NCBI RefSeq assembly: GCF_003725995.1
Contig: NZ_QIBX01000010.1
Coordinates: 1-64,000, forward strand
Length of the DNA: 64,000 bases
From: Slackia equolifaciens
GTDB lineage: Bacteria; Actinomycetota; Coriobacteriia; Coriobacteriales; Eggerthellaceae
Direction: 5' to 3'
The notes under the pieces: model-generated
The model's database searches: none
The model's input: only the letters and a program-made list of their open reading frames with translations
Told to the model about the DNA's origin: nothing
Translations under genes and position numbers: made by a program
Shown here: positions 37,318 to 46,619 of the stretch, in pieces
Layout of the letters: every line of letters starts with the position of its first letter
Numbering within the stretch: the stretch's first letter is position 1

Positions 37318-39954
37318 CTAGTGCGCCTCGGCCCAGTTCTTGCCGGCGCTCACCTCCACGATCAGCGGCACCTTGAGCTCCACGACGCCGCTCATGACCT
37401 CGCTCACCATGGCCTCCAATCGATCGAGCTCATCCGCCGGCACGCTGAAGTCGAGCTCGTCGTGCACCTGCAGCATAAGCTGGCTCTTGAAGCCCTCTTC
37501 CGCCAGACGGCGGCGCACTTCGTTCATGGCAAGCTTGATGATGTCGGCCGCGCTGCCCTGCATGGGGTGGTTCATGGCCGTGCGCTCGCCGAACCCGCGC
37601 TGCACGGCGTTGCCTGCGCGCAGCTCCGGGATGTGACGCTTGCGGCCGAACATGGTCACCGCATAGCCGCACGCTTTGGCATCGGCCACCGTCTGGTCCA
37701 AGTACGCACGCACCTGCGGGTGCACCTCGAAGTAGCGGTCGATCATGTCTTGCGCCTCTTTGAAACCGATACCCAGCGACTGCGCCAAGCCGAACGCCTG
37801 CTGGCCGTATACGATGCCGAAGTTCACTGCCTTTGCACGGCTGCGCATTTGCGGCGTGACCTCCTCCACCGGCACGCCGAACACGCGGGCAGCCGTGGCG
37901 GCGTGGAAATCGGCGCCGCTGCAGAACGATTCGATCAGGCTCTCGTCGCCCGAGAGATGGGCAAGCAGCCTGAGCTCGATCTGCGAATAGTCGGCCGATA
38001 CGAACAGCTCTCCCTCGTTGAGCGGCACGAAGCATTCGCGGATACGGCGGCCGAAATCGGTGCGCACGGGGATGTTCTGCAGGTTGGGATCGCTCGAGGA
38101 GAGGCGCCCGGTGGTGGTGACGGTCTGGTTGAAGCTCGTGTGCACGCGACCGTCGCCCGCACGCATGCGCGGCAGCGCGTCGATATAGGTGGACTTCATC
38201 TTGGCGAGCTCGCGGTAGCGCAGAACCTTATCGGCAATGGGGTGTTTGTCGCGCAGGCCCTGAAGCGTCTTGGCGTCGGTGGAATACCCCCGCTGATTCT
38301 TCTTACCCGTAGGCAGCCCCAATACCTCAAAGAGAATGTGCGCGAGCTGCTTGGGAGAATCGAGGTTGAACTCCTCGCCCGCCATCTCCACGATCTCGGC
38401 GCGGATGCCCTCGATCTCCTCCGCGGTGGCGCGTCCCATGGCGGCAAGTGCATCCACGTCGATGGCGGCTCCCACGCGCTCCATGGCGGCGAGCGTGGCA
38501 ACGAGCGGCAGATCGATGTCTTCGTAGCAGCGCATGCTGCCATCGGCCTCGAGCGCATCGATCAGCACCTTGGCAAGGCGCGGCGCCACCACCGCATGCG
38601 CCGCGGCGGATTGCGCCCCGTCTTCGAATTCGGGCAGCGCGGCGCCCAGGTAGGTATCGCACAGAGGCGCGTAATCGTATTTAGTGGTTCCGGAATTGAG
38701 CAGATAGGCCGCAAGCCCGATGTCGAAATAGCGAGCCTGCGCCACATCGTCGTCGGCAAGCGAGGCGTCAAGGGAGCCGTCCGCAGGATACGCCTCCTGC
38801 AGCGCGTGCTTCACATCGAGCGCGCAGAAGCGTCCGCCGCGCACGATGGCAGAAAACGCCTCGGCTGCATCGTCCCCCGCGAACAACAGCACCGCATCCC
38901 CCGCGCCCACGAAGAGCTTGTGGGGCTCCGAGAACAGGCTTTCCTGCGCCTCGACCAAGAACTCGACCCCCAAAATGACGCCCTTGTCGATGGCATCCTT
39001 GAGCTGCGACCAGGCATCCGCCCCCTCCACGGGAGCAAAATCGGGAAGGTCCAACGTGGCGGGCGCTGCCAGCTCGGGAGAAGCCCCCGCAAGAGCGAGC
39101 ACCTTCGACAGATGCGCGTTAAAGCGCACGGTGTGGAACGCCTCCGCCACCTTCGCCTCGTCGAAATCGGGGAACTTCGCGTCCTCGAGGTCGAGCGGGA
39201 AATCCAAATCGCGCACGATGGTGGCAACTTCGCGGCTCAAGTACGCCGCACCCTTATTCTCCTGAAGATTTTGCAGCTGCTTGCCCTTGAGCTTGTCGAG
39301 GTTCTCATAAATGCCATCGATGCTGCCATAGTTTTGCAGCAACTTGGCAGCGCTTTTGTCGCCGATGCCGGGCACGCCGGGGATGTTGTCGGACGAATCG
39401 CCCTTAAGCCCCAGAAAATCCACGAACTGCGCCGGGGTCACGCCGTAGCGCTCTTCCACCTCGGCAGGGCCGTAAATGGTCACGTCGGTGATGCCGCGCT
39501 TGGTGGTAACCACATGCGTGAGATCCGTCACCAGCTGATAGGCATCCTTGTCGCCGGTCACGAGCAGGGTCTCGTACCCCAGCTCCTCGTCGCGCGCCGA
39601 GATGGTGCCTAAAATGTCGTCGCCCTCCCAGCCTTTTACCTTGACCACGGGCACGTTCATCGCCTCGAGCAGGCTTTCAATCACCGGGAATTGCACGCGC
39701 AGCGCATCGTCCATGGGAGGACGCTGGGCCTTGTACTGCTCGAGCGCCTTCATGCGAAACTCCGGACGGCCGGCGTCAAAGGCGCAGATGACCGCATCCG
39801 GTCGGGCGTCTTCGTAGAACTTGAGGAACATCGACAGGAAGCCGAACACCGCGTTGGTGGGCGTTCCGTCGGGCGCGTTCATCGTGGGAGGCACCGCATG
39901 GTAGGCGCGATGCATAAGCGAGTTTCCGTCGATGACGGCGATTTTCTTTGGCAT
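37318..39954 (-). CDS. polA: DNA polymerase I
   Basis: 878 residues in three parts. The 5'-3' nuclease domain (1-290) has 'AVIDGNSLMHRAYHA' and 'GVPGIGDKSAAKLL'. A middle domain (about 310-500) is followed by the polymerase: motif A 'LFVSADYSQIELRLLAHLSGD', motif B 'RSRAKAVNFGIVYGQQAFGLA', motif C 'LQVHDELDF'. In the middle domain the proofreading acidic residues are missing: where E. coli has DTE, this protein reads 'VILGVEFLVEAQ'. So 3'-5' exonuclease activity is probably lost, as in several Gram-positive Pol I. It repairs DNA and removes primers. Confidence 0.96.
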   Translation of the reverse strand: MPKKIAVIDGNSLMHRAYHAVPPTMNAPDGTPTNAVFGFLSMFLKFYEDARPDAVICAFDAGRPEFRMKALEQYKAQRPPMDDALRVQFPVIESLLEAMNVPVVKVKGWEGDDILGTISARDEELGYETLLVTGDKDAYQLVTDLTHVVTTKRGITDVTIYGPAEVEERYGVTPAQFVDFLGLKGDSSDNIPGVPGIGDKSAAKLLQNYGSIDGIYENLDKLKGKQLQNLQENKGAAYLSREVATIVRDLDFPLDLEDAKFPDFDEAKVAEAFHTVRFNAHLSKVLALAGASPELAAPATLDLPDFAPVEGADAWSQLKDAIDKGVILGVEFLVEAQESLFSEPHKLFVGAGDAVLLFAGDDAAEAFSAIVRGGRFCALDVKHALQEAYPADGSLDASLADDDVAQARYFDIGLAAYLLNSGTTKYDYAPLCDTYLGAALPEFEDGAQSAAAHAVVAPRLAKVLIDALEADGSMRCYEDIDLPLVATLAAMERVGAAIDVDALAAMGRATAEEIEGIRAEIVEMAGEEFNLDSPKQLAHILFEVLGLPTGKKNQRGYSTDAKTLQGLRDKHPIADKVLRYRELAKMKSTYIDALPRMRAGDGRVHTSFNQTVTTTGRLSSSDPNLQNIPVRTDFGRRIRECFVPLNEGELFVSADYSQIELRLLAHLSGDESLIESFCSGADFHAATAARVFGVPVEEVTPQMRSRAKAVNFGIVYGQQAFGLAQSLGIGFKEAQDMIDRYFEVHPQVRAYLDQTVADAKACGYAVTMFGRKRHIPELRAGNAVQRGFGERTAMNHPMQGSAADIIKLAMNEVRRRLAEEGFKSQLMLQVHDELDFSVPADELDRLEAMVSEVMSGVVELKVPLIVEVSAGKNWAEAH

Positions 39955-40025
39955 AATGTGTCCTTATTCACGTAATTCCGCAAGCCGAAAGGCTTGAAGT
40001 TAGTAAGTATACCAAGGGACCGGTC

Positions 40026-41918
40026 ATGCTGAACATTCAACTATCCTGGCCCGTTGCCGTTGCGCTTATTGCATGCGTGGCGGCGTTGGCCTTCATCATC
40101 ATACGCCGTGATTGGGTAAAGGAGCGCACGCAACGGGCTTTTACCCATGCGAAACCCATAGCGACGGCGCTCTGTCCCATTGCGGGGTTCATGCTTATGG
40201 AGCTTCCGTACAACGACAGGCTGCTTCATATGGATATGGGCAATATCGCTATCGGCGTGATTCTCTGTTCGGCGCTGTTCGCATTCGTCTACCTGGCCGG
40301 GCAGCGGTCGCGCGCCTCCATGCTGGCATTCCTTGTCGCGTGCCTCATCGTTGGCGTGGCAAACCATTACGTCGCCGCATTCAAGGGTCAGCCCATCCTC
40401 CCCTCCGACGTGGCGGCGCTCCAAACCGCCGCTGCCGTAGGCGGCGGATACACGTACGCGATTGACGACACGGTGGTCATCCCCCTTTTGATCGTGCTGC
40501 TGTTCGCATGCGTTCTGCTTCTTATGCCCGCTTCGCGCCCATCGCGCAGGACCGCAGCGGTGAACGCCGCCGTCGCCGTTGCGATCGCCGCCTGCTCATG
40601 CGCCTGGTTCCTTGCCGCCGACATCGAACGAGACCTGGACTGTACGGTCGACGTGTGGAGCAGCCTCGATTCGTATAAAGACCAAGGGTCGCTTCTATGC
40701 TTTTTGCAGCGGGCTCAAAAAATCCAGCCCACTGCGCCTGAAGGGTTCTCCCACGAGAGCGCCGTAGAGCTGCGCTCGAGCGCCTCGCCCCTGGGCTCCG
40801 TGGCATATGCCGCCGAGACCGGACAGCTCGATCGGCTGCCTTCCGTTGTGGTGGTCATGAATGAAACGTTCTCCGACATCTCCCGCTACGATGCCGTGGA
40901 CGATTCGTATGCGACCCCCATGCATTACCAGGAGCTCGCGCGCGAATCCCTTGCCGCGGGCGATGTGTACGTCTCGGCCCTTGGAGGCGGCACCTGCAAC
41001 AGCGAGTTCGAGTTCTTAACCGGGTCGAGCAGCGGGTTTCTCGGTGCAGGGGTGTACCCCTACATGCTCTATGATCTCGACGATGTGGACAATCTAGCTT
41101 CGTATTTAGGGTCGATAGGCTATTCGACCTGCGCCATCCACCCCGCTGAGGCGTCCAACTGGCGTCGCGACCGCGTTTACAGCCAGCTCGGCTTCGACGA
41201 GTTTTTAGATATCGAGCACTTCGACGGCGCCGAGACGCGACGCGGCATGGTGACCGACGCCGCAACCTACGATGTCATACTGGAGCGACTGAAAAACTCG
41301 GAAGGCCCCCAGTTCATCTTCGACGTTACGCTCGCCAGCCACGGAGGATACGATACGGGCCTCATCCCCGAAGACGAGCTCACCGAAGTGCTTGTTCAAG
41401 GAGAGCCCGATGCCGAAGCGAGCGAATACGCAAGCTGCATCGCGGCTTCCGACGAGGAGTTCGCCGCTTTTATCGACGCCCTCCGCGAGCTTGACCGACC
41501 GGTGGTGGTATGCATGTTCGGCGACCATCAGCCTGGATTCGCCGACAGGCTCGCCGAGGCGTCTTTTGGGGAGCAGGTGGGTCTCATGGGGATCGACCAT
41601 ATCCAGGAGCGATATGTGACCCCTTATCTCATCTGGACGAATTCGTGCGAGCTTTGCGAGGCGCATGGCGTGGGCAACACGCATGATCTCAGCTTGAACT
41701 ACCTCGCGGCAACCATGTTGAACGCCGCCGGCATCCCCCTTGATGAGCAGCTCTCCTATCTTCTTGCCGCGCAGCAGCAGATCCCCGCCATCAACTTGAA
41801 CGGATACCAAGACGCCAGCGGCACGTGGCATTGGCACGGCGAAGAAAGCGATGCCTCTGAAGCATACAAAGCGCTCGCGATCGTCCAGCACGACAACTTG
41901 TTCGACCACGAGGATTAA
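40026..41918 (+). CDS. LTA-synthase/sulfatase-family membrane protein
   Basis: 630 residues. Five membrane segments fill the first 200 residues, followed by an extracellular alkaline-phosphatase-like domain. Metal and catalytic residues: 'VVVVMNETFSDIS' (acidic ligand), 'GGGTCNSEFEFLTGSSSG' (nucleophile Thr), and 'MFGDHQPGF' (Asp-His). It resembles lipoteichoic acid synthases and phosphoglycerol transferases, so it may transfer glycerol-phosphate to a surface polymer. The exact polymer cannot be inferred. It lies divergent from polA; AAGGGACC precedes the ATG. Plus-strand, single gene. Confidence 0.88.
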   Translation: MLNIQLSWPVAVALIACVAALAFIIIRRDWVKERTQRAFTHAKPIATALCPIAGFMLMELPYNDRLLHMDMGNIAIGVILCSALFAFVYLAGQRSRASMLAFLVACLIVGVANHYVAAFKGQPILPSDVAALQTAAAVGGGYTYAIDDTVVIPLLIVLLFACVLLLMPASRPSRRTAAVNAAVAVAIAACSCAWFLAADIERDLDCTVDVWSSLDSYKDQGSLLCFLQRAQKIQPTAPEGFSHESAVELRSSASPLGSVAYAAETGQLDRLPSVVVVMNETFSDISRYDAVDDSYATPMHYQELARESLAAGDVYVSALGGGTCNSEFEFLTGSSSGFLGAGVYPYMLYDLDDVDNLASYLGSIGYSTCAIHPAEASNWRRDRVYSQLGFDEFLDIEHFDGAETRRGMVTDAATYDVILERLKNSEGPQFIFDVTLASHGGYDTGLIPEDELTEVLVQGEPDAEASEYASCIAASDEEFAAFIDALRELDRPVVVCMFGDHQPGFADRLAEASFGEQVGLMGIDHIQERYVTPYLIWTNSCELCEAHGVGNTHDLSLNYLAATMLNAAGIPLDEQLSYLLAAQQQIPAINLNGYQDASGTWHWHGEESDASEAYKALAIVQHDNLFDHED

Positions 41919-42081
41919 GGGCATCCGCACGCCGAGCAGGTCGCAAGGGAGACAAATATGCCATTCGGATAAGACGCTTTAGCGCGCAAAGCAGAAATTC
42001 CGGGGACCGCACCTTTTCACAAATTAGACCCCGAGGGCCGTTGGGGTGGCAATAATCCGCAGCACGATTCAAGGCATACAC

Positions 42082-42198
42082 CCATGCTCCTGCTCTATTC
42101 CTGCCTTTTGCTTCATCTCTTGTCCATGCTCCTGCTCTATTCCTGCCTTTTGCTTCATCTCTTGTCCATGCTCCTGCCCTATTCCTGCCTTTTGCTGC
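42082..42198. repeat. 42-bp tandem repeat, about 2.8 copies plus one dispersed copy
   Basis: The unit starts CCATGCTCCTGCTCTATTCC. Copies begin at 42082, 42124 and 42166 (period exactly 42); the first two are identical and the third diverges after about 31 bp. A fourth stretch of 39 identical bases is at 42261-42299. Because 42 is a multiple of 3, each strand yields a repeating peptide (14 residues), but no gene model is credible. Confidence 0.9.
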
Positions 42199-42475
42199 CC
42201 TCCCAAACCGAGCGTTACACCACTTTCCGCGACACTCCCTTTGTCTCATCCCTCACCCTTGCTCCTGCTCTATTCCTGCCTTTTGCTTCATCTCTTGTCC
42301 GAAATTCGAGGAATAGAGCAACCCTTCTGCCTTTTTTAAAGTCGCATCGCCAAGCTGATTCCTCTGACCTGCGATTTTGTGATCGACGAATAGCGAATAA
42401 GCCGATTAGGGACGCGTGCGCTGCTCTATTTCCAGCATCTCGAACAGCTCATGCCCAAGAATCGAAGAAAAGAGC

Positions 42476-42511
42476 AAAACGGGCGGCGAGCCTACGCCCG
42501 CCGCCCGTTTT
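42476..42511. terminator. Bidirectional terminator between the LTA-synthase-like gene and metQ
   Basis: AAAACGGGCGGCG pairs with CGCCGCCCGTTTT around an about 10-nt loop, flanked by T/A tracts on both sides. It should end the metNIQ transcript on minus, and possibly readthrough from the plus-strand gene. Confidence 0.75.
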
Positions 42512-42601
42512 CGTTTCGTATGACGAATGGATTGCCGCCCGTTTTCGTTTCCTGTGGCGGATGGATTGCCGCCCGTTATCGTTTCGTGCGGCGAATGAAT
42601 T
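42500..42601. repeat. 34-bp tandem repeat x3 copying one arm of the metQ terminator
   Basis: Units begin at 42500, 42534 and 42568, each starting GCCGCCCGTTTTCGTTTC (third copy GTTATCG). The GCCGCCCGTTTT that opens each unit is the right arm of the terminator hairpin. Unit differences are base substitutions only, with the 34-bp period kept. Confidence 0.9.
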
Positions 42602-42661
42602 TGCGGAGTTGCTTGCGACAGCAACTCCTTACGCCGAATGGCAAGCCGCCTTCGCAGCCCT

Positions 42662-43522
42662 TTAGCCCTTGATGGTAGCGAGGTCGGTCACCTTGCCGCC
42701 GTAGAGAGCCATGGACTCGAAGTGAATCTGGGCAACGCCCACGAGCGTGGTACCGTTTTCAGCGTTGTAGTTGTCCAAATAGGGCTGATGCTGGAAGTAG
42801 TTGGCATCAAGATCGCCTTCGGCAAGCGCGACATTGGGCTGCACGTAGTCGGAGTACTCGACCACCTCGAGCGTCCAGCCGGCAGCCTCGAGCAGCGGCT
42901 TGGCGGCATTGAGAATCTCGGCGTGAGGAGTGGGCGACGCGCCCACGGTGATGGTGGTGTCATCGCCGGTCGCCTGGGGGACCTCAGAGGCGACCTCGAA
43001 CAGCGGAACCACGGTGCCGCTGTAGGTTTCCTCGATGAACGACTGGACATCGGCGCTCTCGACCGCGGCCACAAGCGCTTGAATCTTGGGCGAATCCTGG
43101 TTATCTTCGCGCGTAGCGATCACGTTGGGATATTCCTGGGCCGCCTCGGAGCTGGCGCCCTCGCTGGCAAGCGCGGTGGAGGGGTCGAGGCCCGCACCCA
43201 GCGCATAGTTGCCGTTGATCACGGCAAGATCCACGTCCTGCAGCATACGCGGCACGCTTGCTGCCTCGGTCTCCACGATCTCGATGTTGTAGGGGTTGTC
43301 GGTGATGTCGTTCTTGGTGGCGGTAAGGCCGGCGCCCTCGGAGAGCGTAATCAGGCCCTGGTCCTGCAAAAGCAGCAGGGCGCGCGCCTCGTTGGTGGCG
43401 TCGGAAGGCACAGCGACCTGATAGCCGGAGGATCCGGAACCGCCGCACGCGGTAAGCGCGACGGCCAGGCCGCACGTGGCCACCGCAGTGGCGGCGATGC
43501 GAGCAAGCTTGGTGAATTTCAT
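42662..43522 (-). CDS. metQ: Methionine ABC transporter lipoprotein MetQ, circularly permuted
   Basis: 286-residue NlpA/MetQ substrate-binding lipoprotein. A signal peptide ends in the lipobox 'LTACGG' (Cys at about 26). The order of the two lobes is swapped. Residues about 33-178 ('VAVPSDATNEARALLLLQDQG' to 'FIEETYSGTVVPLF') match the usual C-terminal half. A 13-residue linker ('EVASEVPQATGDD') follows, and the last 98 residues ('TITVGASPTPHAEIL', 'DYVQPNVALAEGDLDANYFQHQPYLDNY', 'LYGGKVTDLATIKG') match the usual N-terminal half. No frameshift is involved. The total length fits a complete protein. It is the last gene of metN-metI-metQ. Confidence 0.93.
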   Translation of the reverse strand: MKFTKLARIAATAVATCGLAVALTACGGSGSSGYQVAVPSDATNEARALLLLQDQGLITLSEGAGLTATKNDITDNPYNIEIVETEAASVPRMLQDVDLAVINGNYALGAGLDPSTALASEGASSEAAQEYPNVIATREDNQDSPKIQALVAAVESADVQSFIEETYSGTVVPLFEVASEVPQATGDDTTITVGASPTPHAEILNAAKPLLEAAGWTLEVVEYSDYVQPNVALAEGDLDANYFQHQPYLDNYNAENGTTLVGVAQIHFESMALYGGKVTDLATIKG

Positions 43523-43755
43523 GGCAATACCTTTCTATAATCTGATGGCGCACAGCGCGATGCGCGTGCGATTCGGAGGGTGCGCCGCACTATAGCGCAA
43601 GCGGGCACGCCTTCTGTTAGGGATGAGTTAAGAATTCGCGCACACATGCCCAATGGCACGCGAGCGGCGGGCAGACTTGGCGCTCGCCCTTCACGGGCCG
43701 AAAGTCGGCCTAGCAGCATCGCGAAGCCAGCGAACGGCAAGCGCCTCGACCCTGC

Positions 43756-44432
43756 CTATTTGACGCGATGGTCGATCTTTCGGGCGATCAGATTCGCCAC
43801 GCTCTGCGCAACCTGCACGATGACCACGCACAGCACGATAGCGACAATCATCACATCGTCCTGGTAGCGCTGGTAGCCGTAGCGAATAGCGATGTCGCCG
43901 ATACCGCCCGCGCCCACCGTGCCGGCCATGGCCACGAAGCCGAACAGCGTGATGAACGTAATGGACGCGCCGCGGATGAGCGACGGCAGGCTCTCAACCA
44001 AAAACACCTTGGTGATGATCTGCCATGTGCCGGCGCCAAAGCTCTGCGCCGCCTCCACCAGACCGCCATCGATTTCGGCCAGGCTCTGCTCGACCATGCG
44101 AGCCACGAACGGCGCGGCCGCCACCGTGAGGGGAACGATTGCGCCTCCCACGCCCAGCGACGTACCCACGATGGCACGCGTGAACGGAATCATGAACACA
44201 ATCAGGATGATGAACGGGATGGAGCGCCCGATGTTGACGAGCCAGCCCAGCACGCTGTTGAACACACGATGCGGATGAAGACCGTCGGGCGCGGTCAAGA
44301 TGAGCAACACGCCCAGAGGGATGCCGATCACGTAGGCAAACAGCGTGGACAGCACCGTCATCACGATGGTGTCCCACGTGCCCTGCGCCATAAGCAGGCC
44401 GTACTGATCAATGAACGCGGTGATTGCCTCCA

Positions 44433-44433
<1 letters not shown>
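43756..44433 (-). CDS. metI: Methionine ABC transporter permease MetI
   Basis: 225-residue inner-membrane permease with five membrane segments. It starts 'ITAFIDQYGLLMAQGTWDTIVMT' and contains the family loop 'NIGRSIPFIILIVFMIPFTR' and the EAA motif 'SFGAGTWQIITKVFLVESLPSLI'. 'GFVAMAGTVGAGGIGDIAIRYGYQRY' is the characteristic MetI C-terminal region. Start codon overlaps the metN stop (TAATG). The 232-nt gap to metQ contains a TATAGT box (about 43603), so metQ may have an extra promoter. Confidence 0.95.
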
Positions 44434-45350
<917 letters not shown>

Positions 45351-45410
45351 GGATGGTTTCCCTGTACATTACCGACATAGATAGAATGCGGCATAGCGCC
45401 GCCCGGAAGC

Positions 45411-45503
45411 TCAAGCCTGAGCGTCGACGCACACGCCGACGGACCCAGGCTTGGGCATGTGCATCATCATGTTGAGCATGGTATGTACGAATTCGAAACT
45501 CAT
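45411..45503 (-). CDS. Methionine-rich leader peptide of the metNIQ operon
   Basis: A 30-codon open frame that reads MSFEFVHT-MLNMMMHM-PKPGSVGV then CVDAQA and a TGA stop. Five of eight consecutive residues are Met, encoded only by ATG. It begins 8 nt after a perfect promoter's -10 box, so the mRNA would start at or within a base or two of the ATG (leaderless); there is no room for a Shine-Dalgarno. It ends 60 nt before metN. A stem between CAAGCCTG and CAGGCTTG (about 45414-45456) overlaps the end of the frame and would form or not according to where a ribosome stalls. A codon cluster of the transported amino acid is the hallmark of attenuation leaders. Confidence 0.75.
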   Translation of the reverse strand: MSFEFVHTMLNMMMHMPKPGSVGVCVDAQA

Positions 45504-45511
45504 AGCGCTTT

Positions 45512-45539
45512 ACTATAGTGGATTGGAGCGACCTGTCAA
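45512..45539 (-). promoter_or_regulatory. Promoter of the metNIQ operon
   Basis: TTGACA (45534-45539), 16-nt spacer, TATAGT (45512-45517) on minus. The leader-peptide ATG follows the -10 box after 8 nt. No SAM-riboswitch or T-box features are seen downstream. Confidence 0.85.
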
Positions 45540-45657
45540 GCAAAAATCGACCGACGACGCCGTTCCAGAGAGCTTCGACGCACACCCCTGCCTCATCACG
45601 TATGCACTCAAGCACCGCGCGAGAACCGAAAGAGGAAAGCCGTAAGCGCCTTGGACG

Positions 45658-46617
45658 TCACGACTCCCGTTGTGGCTGAGCGCTAGGATAGAGCTCGTCG
45701 TAGCGTGTGAGGTACTTGTTGGTGCCGCCCTCGTTGTTGCGAGCGAGCACCTCGAGAATCTCGTCCTCATGCTGAGAGGGCACGTCGTATTTCACGTCGA
45801 CCTCCCACGCGTCGACCAGCGACTGCACGCGACCCATCTGGCAGCCGTAGAGCTCGATCACGCCTGCCGCGTCATCCGCATACGGCGATGCCGCCTCGAT
45901 ACGTAGATCCTCCAGATCGGTCAGCTCCTGCTCCAAATCGGACAAGAGAGTGTCGGCACGCTTCTTGGCCGCAGTGCGATCGTCCATGGAGCGCGCGAGG
46001 AACAGGTTGTTGAAATCGCTCACGCAGTCGCCGATGCGTTCGTTGTAGCCGGTCAAACGGTCGTATGCGCCATCAAGCGCCGCGAACACCTCGTCGTCGC
46101 TCATCTCTTCGCGTTCGGGCTCCTGCACGACTGCCTGTGATGCGCCGGACGCGTCGTTTTGGGATTCAGCCTGATCGAACGCCTGGTCGCCGTTCTGGGC
46201 GTCCGAATCCTCTTGAAGCTGCGTGACCTGAACGGACTCCGTGCTTTGCGCGCCGCCCATGACCTGCGCGGCCACGAGCACCGCCACAACGGCCGCCAGC
46301 ACCACGATAAGGGCAATGCATACGATGAGTGCCGTGCGACTCTTCTTGGGGGCGCCCTCGAGCGTGAAGCGCTTCTGGGCATTATCGGTAGGAAGCACCA
46401 GCGTATCGGTGTCAGACGGGTCGCGCTCGCGGTCGAGCTTTGCCGTCTTGTCCGCGGGGATGGCCTCGCCGTCCACGATGTCGAACCCTCGCATCGGATC
46501 TACCGCGTCGGCGGAGCCGTCCACCTTCACGCTCTCCAGCACACGCGCGCCGCACTCGGGGCAATATCGCGCGCCGGGCTCGAGCGGAGAGCCGCACCAG
46601 GAGCAGAAATTTGCCAT
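45658..46617 (-). CDS. Zinc-ribbon single-pass membrane protein
   Basis: 319 residues. An N-terminal zinc ribbon (CSWCGSPLEPGARYCPEC, residues 5-22) is followed by a disordered acidic linker, one membrane segment (about 96-118, 'ALIVCIALIVVLAAVVAVLV'), then an extracellular Asp/Gln-rich stretch and a helical domain ('LSDLEQELTDLEDLRIEAASPYADDAAGVIELYG'). Such zinc-ribbon plus transmembrane proteins are frequent in Gram-positive genomes and mostly uncharacterised; a sensory or envelope-related role is possible. It ends three nt before the era gene region begins on the same strand. Confidence 0.8.
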   Translation of the reverse strand: MANFCSWCGSPLEPGARYCPECGARVLESVKVDGSADAVDPMRGFDIVDGEAIPADKTAKLDRERDPSDTDTLVLPTDNAQKRFTLEGAPKKSRTALIVCIALIVVLAAVVAVLVAAQVMGGAQSTESVQVTQLQEDSDAQNGDQAFDQAESQNDASGASQAVVQEPEREEMSDDEVFAALDGAYDRLTGYNERIGDCVSDFNNLFLARSMDDRTAAKKRADTLLSDLEQELTDLEDLRIEAASPYADDAAGVIELYGCQMGRVQSLVDAWEVDVKYDVPSQHEDEILEVLARNNEGGTNKYLTRYDELYPSAQPQRES

Positions 46618-46619
46618 GG

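Larger units (their letters stand above)
41919..42661. other. 743-bp convergent intergenic region rich in tandem repeats
   Basis: No gene is supported between the LTA-synthase-like gene and metQ. The region carries two unrelated minisatellites (42082-42198 and 42500-42601), a dispersed fourth copy of the first (42261-42299), and a strong terminator hairpin (42476-42511). The hydrophobic or Arg-rich open frames over the repeats are products of the repeats and lack credible starts. Confidence 0.7.

Noticed and set aside
42082-42665. Tandem repeats as a CRISPR array or a repeat-protein gene
   Set aside because: Units are directly tandem with no unique spacers, no cas genes are nearby, and the frames over the repeats lack credible starts.
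45351-45657. SAM riboswitch for the methionine operon
   Set aside because: No SAM-I type conserved core or multi-stem junction could be recognised; the Met-rich leader peptide is a better explanation.
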